A stretch of DNA of 49,640 nt, from assembly GCA_019695335.1 (NCBI GenBank), contig JAIBAF010000023.1:1-49640 (forward strand), written 5' to 3'. Below are positions 44,160 through 49,640 of the stretch, in pieces; the first letter of the stretch is position 1, and each line of letters begins with the position of its first letter. This DNA is from a bacterium (GTDB lineage: Bacteria; CLD3; SB21). A model generated the notes under the pieces. It had not been told where the DNA came from, searched no databases, and saw only the letters and a program-made list of their open reading frames with translations. Made by a program: the position numbers and the translations under genes.

Positions 44160-46904
44160 ATGAAAGTGGAACGGTATTTACCAGCGACATGTACGTTTCT
44201 GTACATTCTTTTTTCAATATTATTTTTTCAAAATATTGGTTATTCACAGAAATTCAAACAAGCAGTCGGTAGCCAATTCATAAAAGTTGAAGGAATTATA
44301 GCTGCCGACAGCGGAAGCTCACTCGGCGCATCGTGGTGTGATTTTGACAATGACGGCGACCTGGATTTATTTGTTGCCTGCGGAACGGAAGGTTCATCCG
44401 AAAACAATCGCATGTATCGCAATGACGGTGGCGGAATATTTTTTAAAATTACTGACAAAATAATCGTCAATGATGGGGGAAAATCGCAAGCCGGTTCATG
44501 GGCTGACTATGACAATGACGGTGATTTTGATTTGTTTGTTGCTAATTATAATCAAAAGAATTTTTTATACCGTAATGACGGTAATTCGAATTTTACAAAA
44601 ATAACTGAAGGACCGGTTGTAAATGATATAATGAATGCAGTTGCCGGAAGTTGGTCCGATTATGACAATGATGGCGATTTAGATCTTTTCGTTGCCAATC
44701 AATACGGACAGGCTAATGCGTTATATCAGAATCAGGGTAACGGAGCTTTTGTGAAGGTAACTTCCGGAGATATTGTGACCACTGTCGGCAATTCACGTTT
44801 TGGCTGTTGGGGAGACTATGATAATGACGGTAATGACGATTTATATGTTACAAATTGGTATGGGAGTAACTTTCTGTTTCATAACAACGGTAACGGTTCT
44901 TTTACGAGAATTACTACGGGTGCCATTGTGACGGATTCAGATAATTCTGAGAGTTGTAACTGGATCGATTACAATAACGACGGTTTTTTGGATTTATTTG
45001 TTGTCAATCATTTAAGTGCAAATTGTTTGTACCGTAATAATGGAAATGGTACATTTACAAAAATTACAAGCTTGGCGCTTGTTACTGAACACGGAGCTTA
45101 TGCAGGTGCGGCATGGGCTGATTTTGATAACGACGGGGATTTGGATGTATTTTTGTCCGGAGGAGGCAACAGCGCCAATGCCAATTATTTGTATAGAAAT
45201 GACGGAAACGATACGTTTACACAAATATCGGATTCACCACTTACGACAGAGATTTATTCAACATATGGATGTATTTGGGGTGACTACGATGATGATGGGG
45301 ACGCTGATATATTCTTGAGTAATATCGGCAATGTTGCAAATTCTCTATTTCAAAATTCAGGGAATTCTAATCATTGGCTGCAAATAAAATGTGTCGGAGT
45401 AATATCTAATAAATCCGCTATAGGCGCTAAACTAAGAGTCAAAGCGACCATCAATGGGATTCAAAAATGGCAACTACAAGAACTTCAAGTGTTGTCAGGC
45501 AACCGCAGCCAAAATAATTTGAGTGGTAATTTCGGTCTTGGCGATGCGATCGTTGTCGATTCTTTGATTATTGAATGGCCGTCCGGAATTGTCACCAAGA
45601 GAACTAACGTCGCAGTTGATCAATTTCTGACCATCCAGGAAGTAACAGAGGAAGTGACGCTGGCGCTCAATCAAAATTTTACATTTCCCGGGCAAACCGG
45701 AGTGTTGGAAATGAGCCTTGAGAATTCGAAATTAGTAAGCGGTCTGCAATTTAACTTAATGAGTGATCCCAATGTTGTGAAAATCGATTCGATCAAATTG
45801 CTTAATCGTGCCGGTGAAATGGAGATCCTTTTTAACAAGGACATCCAAAAAGCAATTGTATTTTCATCAAGTCAAAAAACTATTGAATCCGGAGATGGCG
45901 TAATTGGCAGGCTTTATTATTCTGTAAATGCTGCATCACAACTTTTTGATACTGTTGATGTATTGATCGACAATATTTTGGCAAGCGGAACAAATAATCA
46001 ACCTGCATCCGTTTATGTTGTACCGGGAAAAGTTATAACCGCTATCCGAGGGGATGTTAACTTAGATCAATCCGTGAATGTATTGGACGTACAAGAAACA
46101 GCCCGAATTATCGTCGGGCTGCCGGTATTCACGCAGCCTTCATTGGAAAATAAAGAAAAAATTGCAGACGTTTATCCTGAGCATGATGGTGACGGTGAAG
46201 TCAATCTTTTCGATCTGAATACGATTATTGAATGGAGCCTTGGAGAAGGCGGATTACTTAAAACTTACTTCTCTGCGTCGTCGATTGATTCAATGGTGAT
46301 TTATTCCGGCAGCACGGTTGATTTAGGAGGTATTCAATTTGATATTCATAACGCAACGATCGTCTCTGTCAAGCTCGGCGTTTCAGCTTCAACAATGCAG
46401 TTGGCGTTTAATAGCACACGTGTTTTAGTATATTCATTAAATGATGAAACAATTGCTCCAGGTTATCATCCGGTAGCAACGATTTATTATGAAACAGGGG
46501 GAAGCCCGGTTGTTTCAAATATCGTTGCCGGTAATACAAGCGGACAAGGCTTATATACCGCTTCTAATGGCAATACCATAATGGTTGATGCAATGCCAGT
46601 TGATCCGGAACATCCAAAAATTCCAACTCAGGTTTTCTTGCATCAAAATTATCCTAATCCCTTTAATCCTGAAACAACGATTAAATATGAATTAATTACG
46701 CGGGCTAAAATTAAGCTTGCGATATTTAATGCGTTAGGGCAGGAAGTTGTGACGTTGGTCAATTCCATTCAGGAACCGGGTTTTAAGGCAATTAAATGGA
46801 GCGGACAGGATCACACCGGCAAGACGGTAAGTTCGGGCATTTATTTTTATCGATTACAAGTCGACAAACGGGTTTTTAGCAAAAAAATGTTATTCATTAA
46901 ATAG
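44160..46904 (+). CDS. T9SS-exported FG-GAP / ASPIC / cohesin-dockerin-like protein
   Basis: A 914-residue secreted protein. After a signal peptide (LYILFSILFFQNIGYSQ) come seven FG-GAP/VCBS repeats at residues 55-400, each with a DxDxDG-type calcium loop (DFDNDGDLDLF). Then comes an ASPIC/UnbV-like domain at about 402-480 (NHWLQIKCVGV, LIIEWPSGIV). Two cohesin-like beta domains (about 495-625 and 700-815) flank a dockerin-like pair of calcium loops (DVNLDQSVNVLD from 632; DGDGEVNLFDLN from 676). A T9SS tail ends it (NYPNPFNPETTIKYEL ... KKMLFIK). It is probably a large surface or secreted binding protein. A signal-bearing gene inside a glycan operon is unusual. GGGAGG precedes the ATG. Confidence 0.85.
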   Translation: MKVERYLPATCTFLYILFSILFFQNIGYSQKFKQAVGSQFIKVEGIIAADSGSSLGASWCDFDNDGDLDLFVACGTEGSSENNRMYRNDGGGIFFKITDKIIVNDGGKSQAGSWADYDNDGDFDLFVANYNQKNFLYRNDGNSNFTKITEGPVVNDIMNAVAGSWSDYDNDGDLDLFVANQYGQANALYQNQGNGAFVKVTSGDIVTTVGNSRFGCWGDYDNDGNDDLYVTNWYGSNFLFHNNGNGSFTRITTGAIVTDSDNSESCNWIDYNNDGFLDLFVVNHLSANCLYRNNGNGTFTKITSLALVTEHGAYAGAAWADFDNDGDLDVFLSGGGNSANANYLYRNDGNDTFTQISDSPLTTEIYSTYGCIWGDYDDDGDADIFLSNIGNVANSLFQNSGNSNHWLQIKCVGVISNKSAIGAKLRVKATINGIQKWQLQELQVLSGNRSQNNLSGNFGLGDAIVVDSLIIEWPSGIVTKRTNVAVDQFLTIQEVTEEVTLALNQNFTFPGQTGVLEMSLENSKLVSGLQFNLMSDPNVVKIDSIKLLNRAGEMEILFNKDIQKAIVFSSSQKTIESGDGVIGRLYYSVNAASQLFDTVDVLIDNILASGTNNQPASVYVVPGKVITAIRGDVNLDQSVNVLDVQETARIIVGLPVFTQPSLENKEKIADVYPEHDGDGEVNLFDLNTIIEWSLGEGGLLKTYFSASSIDSMVIYSGSTVDLGGIQFDIHNATIVSVKLGVSASTMQLAFNSTRVLVYSLNDETIAPGYHPVATIYYETGGSPVVSNIVAGNTSGQGLYTASNGNTIMVDAMPVDPEHPKIPTQVFLHQNYPNPFNPETTIKYELITRAKIKLAIFNALGQEVVTLVNSIQEPGFKAIKWSGQDHTGKTVSSGIYFYRLQVDKRVFSKKMLFIK
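44310..45330 (+). repeat. Seven tandem FG-GAP/VCBS coding repeats
   Basis: Aspartate-rich calcium loops begin at 44340, 44505, 44658, 44814, 44967, 45120 and 45282, with spacing of 51-55 codons. Each is preceded by a G(S/A/C)W motif and followed by DLF(V/L). The repeats form a beta-propeller-like domain in the protein above. Confidence 0.88.
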
Positions 46905-46911
46905 GAGTTGA

Positions 46912-47523
46912 ATGAACCAGCTACAGAAAAATTTTGCCGAATCAAACACCGCCGTAGATTATGTACGGCGGTATTTGAAATATTTGTCCGAATTATTATC
47001 TCATTTAGATGCGAATAAAATTGCTGAAATCATTGATTTATTATATCAGGCTCGGAATGACGGCCGCACGGTTTATTTAATTGGCAATGGCGGTAGCGCT
47101 GCATGTTCATCACATTGGGCCAATGATTTGTGCAACGGAACCAAAGTTAAAGGCAAAAAATTTATCCGAGCTGTGAGTTTAACCGACAACGTAGCGACGC
47201 TAACCGCGCTGGGCAATGATATAGGATACGACAATATTTTTGTTGCGCAATTGGAAAACCTTTTGCAATCGGGAGATATCGTCATTGGAATTTCAGCCAG
47301 TGGTAACTCACCGAATGTAGTTAAGGCATTCGAATATGCCAATTCGGTAGGAGCAATCACTGTTGGACTAATTGGCTTCGACGGAGGCAAAATGAAGGAA
47401 CAATCGAAAGTAGTTTTGCATATTGTTACTGGAAAAGGCGAATACGGACCAGTCGAAGATATTCAGATGATTTTAGATCACGTCATGACGACTTTTCTGA
47501 GGCAGAAAATAGAAAAAGAATAA
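46912..47523 (+). CDS. gmhA: Sedoheptulose-7-phosphate isomerase
   Basis: GmhA turns sedoheptulose-7-phosphate into D-glycero-D-manno-heptose-7-phosphate, the first step of heptose synthesis. The 203-residue SIS-domain protein has the substrate loop GNGGSAACSSHWANDL, then ISASGNSPNV, and the C-terminal VEDIQMILDHVMTTFL typical of GmhA. The ATG lies eight bases after the FG-GAP gene stop, with AGGAG before it. It completes a trio with HddA and HddC; no GmhB phosphatase is seen in the window. Confidence 0.94.
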   Translation: MNQLQKNFAESNTAVDYVRRYLKYLSELLSHLDANKIAEIIDLLYQARNDGRTVYLIGNGGSAACSSHWANDLCNGTKVKGKKFIRAVSLTDNVATLTALGNDIGYDNIFVAQLENLLQSGDIVIGISASGNSPNVVKAFEYANSVGAITVGLIGFDGGKMKEQSKVVLHIVTGKGEYGPVEDIQMILDHVMTTFLRQKIEKE

Positions 47524-47539
47524 GCGTCCGGGAAAATTT

Positions 47540-48790
47540 TTATTTTTCTTTTGGTATCGTAATTACGAACTCCGAGCCTTTACCGATCACGCTCCATACG
47601 TCGATCGTTCCACTATGCTTTTCGATAATGCCATAACTAATCGTTAATCCCAACCCGGTGCCTTCTTCTTCGCTCTTGGTCGTAAAACCGCTCTCAAAAA
47701 TCCGTGGCAGATTTTCAGCGGAAATTCCGCTTCCGTCGTCTTTGATGGAAATCTTGACTGAACCGTTTTCATTCCATGTTTTGATCCAAATATTGCCTTG
47801 GTCTTTTATCGATTGAGCGGCATTGTAAATCAGGTTGAGCATTACTTGTGTCAACGGTCCCGCCAAACCTTTGATGGTTGCAACAGGCTGATAATCGCGA
47901 TGGAAATGAACGGCGTATTTATATTTATTTTTGAGCAGATTAATAGCGCGTTCGATCTGATCAATTATATTGACGCTTGTCCACTCTGCATCATCCAGCC
48001 TTGAAAATCCTCTGATATCCTGAATAATATCACGGGCCAGATCTGAAGCATTGTGAATAGTATTTAAAATGGATTCAAATTCCGTGATCGAAAATTCAAG
48101 ATTATTTTGATGAATCCATTCTGTTATACGTTGCAAATCTTCGAAAGAACCGGCCTTCAACGTGCGATCAAACAAAACTTTTAAAAGAGCCCACTCATGT
48201 TTGGCCAGGATTGAAGCCTGATGCATGTTCGAAATCGGATTACCCAGTTCATGGCCGACGGCGCTCATGAGTTTTCCCAACGTCGTCATTTTCTCAGCCT
48301 GTATCAATTGGTTCTGGGCTTTTTCGAGTTCCTGGTAAGCAATTTCAAATGCTTTTTTATGAAAATAATGCTCGGCGGCCCGTTTGATATTGATCCGCAA
48401 CGTTTCAAGATCGAAAGGTTTCAGGATAAATTTATAAATAAAACCTTTGTTGATGGCATCCATCATCACGCTAACATCCGAATACGCGCTAACCATGATC
48501 CGGATAGCATCGGGAACGATTTTTTGAGACTTCTCAAGAAAATCGGTGCCGTTCATATCCTGCATTTTTTGATCGGACAGGATCACAATAATATCCCGAT
48601 GAGCTTCCAGAATTTTTAATCCTTCCGTACCGCCGGGCGCAGTAAAAATTTCATAATCGTCGCTTAATCCGCGTTGAATAACGCTTAAAATCGATGGTTC
48701 ATCATCCACGCATAATACTTTGGTCTTGTGTTCAGGATCAAATTGAGGGATTTTACTGAGCAGTTGTTTACTGATTGTTTTAAGAGGCAT
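47540..48790 (-). CDS. Receiver-histidine kinase hybrid
   Basis: A 416-residue cytoplasmic protein. The receiver (about 24-140) has VLCVDDEPS, VILSDQKMQDMNG and KPFDLETL. A coiled linker leads to HisKA with SAVGHELGNPISN and HATPase with LNLIYNAAQSIKD and EGTGLGLTIS. HisKA has an insert of about 40 residues between its helices. Start ATG 48790 (MPLKTISK) has CAGGAA before it and overlaps the upstream kinase gene by 11 bases; a longer frame back to 48844 would overlap that gene further. The two form a chain in which one kinase may feed the other's receiver. Confidence 0.9.
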   Translation of the reverse strand: MPLKTISKQLLSKIPQFDPEHKTKVLCVDDEPSILSVIQRGLSDDYEIFTAPGGTEGLKILEAHRDIIVILSDQKMQDMNGTDFLEKSQKIVPDAIRIMVSAYSDVSVMMDAINKGFIYKFILKPFDLETLRINIKRAAEHYFHKKAFEIAYQELEKAQNQLIQAEKMTTLGKLMSAVGHELGNPISNMHQASILAKHEWALLKVLFDRTLKAGSFEDLQRITEWIHQNNLEFSITEFESILNTIHNASDLARDIIQDIRGFSRLDDAEWTSVNIIDQIERAINLLKNKYKYAVHFHRDYQPVATIKGLAGPLTQVMLNLIYNAAQSIKDQGNIWIKTWNENGSVKISIKDDGSGISAENLPRIFESGFTTKSEEEGTGLGLTISYGIIEKHSGTIDVWSVIGKGSEFVITIPKEK

Positions 48791-49640
48791 GATTTTCCTG
48801 TGAATGTAACGTGAAAGTAAAGCGAGTGCCTTTTCCATTTTCACTTTCGACCCAGATGCGCCCGCCGTGTAATTCGATAATTTTTTTTGTAATCGCCATT
48901 CCTAAGCCCGTGCCGCGTTCGCCGTTCGTACCGACACGGCTCAGGTCGCTGAATTTATTGAATACCTGATCGATCTTTTCGTTTGGAATACCACGGCCGC
49001 TGTCTTCAACCGATATTTGAATTTCTTCTTGGCTGCCGAAAACTGATATCTGAACTTGACCACCACGATCGGTGAATTTTACAGCGTTGCTTAATAAGTT
49101 GCTGACGGCTTGCCACATTTTTTCTTTATCAATTTTGACAAGCAATTCGCTGTAACTTGGTTTAAATTCAATTTTAATTTCTTTTTGTTTGGCAACAGTT
49201 CGTATTTCTTCGATTTGTTCCCGAATGAGTTTGATGATATCACGGTTTTCAAGCTGAAGTTCAACTTTGCCGGCCTCGATTTTGGCGATGTCCAGCAGGT
49301 TGTTGATCAGTATTAACATGTGTTCAGATGCCCGGTGCATGAGTTCCAGATCATCCGCTAAATATTCGTCAGCTTTGTAATTTTGGTTTTTGGTTTCGTC
49401 CAAAATGACTTTGCTGGTACATAAAATCGAATTGAGCGGATTGCGGAGGTCGTGCGCTGCAATATTCAGAAACTCGTCTTTCAATTGATTCAATTCGCGA
49501 AGCTGTTCGTTTTTTTCCTGCAATTCCTGAGTACGCTCAGCAATGCGGTTTTCAAGGGCGCGGTTACGTTCATGAATCTTACGAAGCCGAAATTGATATC
49601 CGGTATATAAAGCTGCAATTAGTAATATACCGCACAGACT
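48780..49640 (-). CDS. Sensor histidine kinase, partial (runs off right edge)
   Basis: The open frame has no stop up to the window end, so at least 286 residues are seen and the N-terminus is missing. The first visible residues form a TM end (CGILLIAALYTGYQFRLRKI) followed by IHERNRALENRIAERTQEL, the linker typical of kinases whose periplasmic part is a two-component propeller with a Y_Y_Y domain. HisKA has IAAHDLRNPLNS and HATPase has NLLSNAVKFTD and GTGLGMAITKKI. A TTG at 49521-49523 in this frame is internal, not the start. The downstream receiver-kinase gene overlaps its end. Confidence 0.9.
   Translation of the reverse strand, partial: SLCGILLIAALYTGYQFRLRKIHERNRALENRIAERTQELQEKNEQLRELNQLKDEFLNIAAHDLRNPLNSILCTSKVILDETKNQNYKADEYLADDLELMHRASEHMLILINNLLDIAKIEAGKVELQLENRDIIKLIREQIEEIRTVAKQKEIKIEFKPSYSELLVKIDKEKMWQAVSNLLSNAVKFTDRGGQVQISVFGSQEEIQISVEDSGRGIPNEKIDQVFNKFSDLSRVGTNGERGTGLGMAITKKIIELHGGRIWVESENGKGTRFTFTLHSQENHAS

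Noticed and set aside
1-49640. CRISPR arrays, insertion sequences, phage or defence genes
   Set aside because: No regularly spaced repeats, transposase, integrase, restriction or toxin-antitoxin genes were found on reading all major frames.

Overview
The window is a gene-dense bacterial chromosome segment, moderately AT-rich by eye. It probably comes from a non-Bacteroidota member of the FCB superphylum (an Ignavibacteria-, KSB1- or Calditrichota-like lineage). Two secreted proteins carry type IX secretion (T9SS) C-terminal sorting domains (NYPNPFN start, KM(V/L)(L/F)(V/I)K end). Yet most genes have clear AGGAG-type ribosome-binding sites, and prfB keeps an SD-dependent programmed frameshift, unlike typical Bacteroidota. 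This placement is inference. No gap longer than about 300 bases lacks a gene. No CRISPR array, insertion sequence, integrase or phage gene was seen.

Layout. 68-4370 (+): prfB with +1 frameshift, argS, a PfkB-family sugar kinase, a PtsN-like EIIA. 4367-5953 (-): YhbY, a LiaF-like membrane protein and a double-PspC protein. 6130-12204 (+): hrcA-grpE, tRNA-Arg(CCT), a membrane TPR protein, Nudix, GH57 and agmatinase, ending at a bidirectional terminator. 12275-19937 (-): a long, closely spaced run with a CNB/DUF4388/degenerate-receiver protein, a small membrane protein, dipeptide epimerase, M50 protease, rsmI, rnpA, a receiver-kinase, a secreted cell-wall amidase and a TPR protein. 20082-20639 (-): an amidase-like protein lacking key catalytic residues. 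20905-21084 (+): rpsU, with its own terminator.

21270-23930 (+): a flavin oxidoreductase paired with a membrane polyferredoxin. 24000-28523 (+): the most unusual locus, encoding a predicted periplasmic beta-helix / TM / cytoplasmic J-domain fusion, a two-TM histidine kinase and an OmpR-type regulator. 28532-29599 (-): LamG T9SS cargo. 29801-31618 (-): an orphan BoxB-like di-iron oxygenase behind a TetR regulator with a perfect palindromic operator. 31835-33974 (+): rsmA and mgtE. 33981-38058 (-): acpS, an NtrC-type sigma-54 activator, its probable PAS kinase partner and a duplicated carboxymuconolactone-decarboxylase-fold protein.

38195-47523 (+): a surface-glycan locus with flippase, methyltransferase, GT4, sugar epimerase and the GDP-heptose genes hddC, hddA and gmhA. 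It is interrupted by a 914-residue T9SS cargo protein with seven FG-GAP repeats plus cohesin-like and dockerin-like modules. 47540-49640 (-): two more signalling proteins, the last running off the right edge.

The main themes are envelope building (amidases, epimerase, heptose glycan, PspC/LiaF) and two-component signalling (five kinases or hybrid kinases), set among translation and ribosome housekeeping genes. The best candidate for an undescribed system is the beta-helix/J-domain protein with its kinase-regulator pair.
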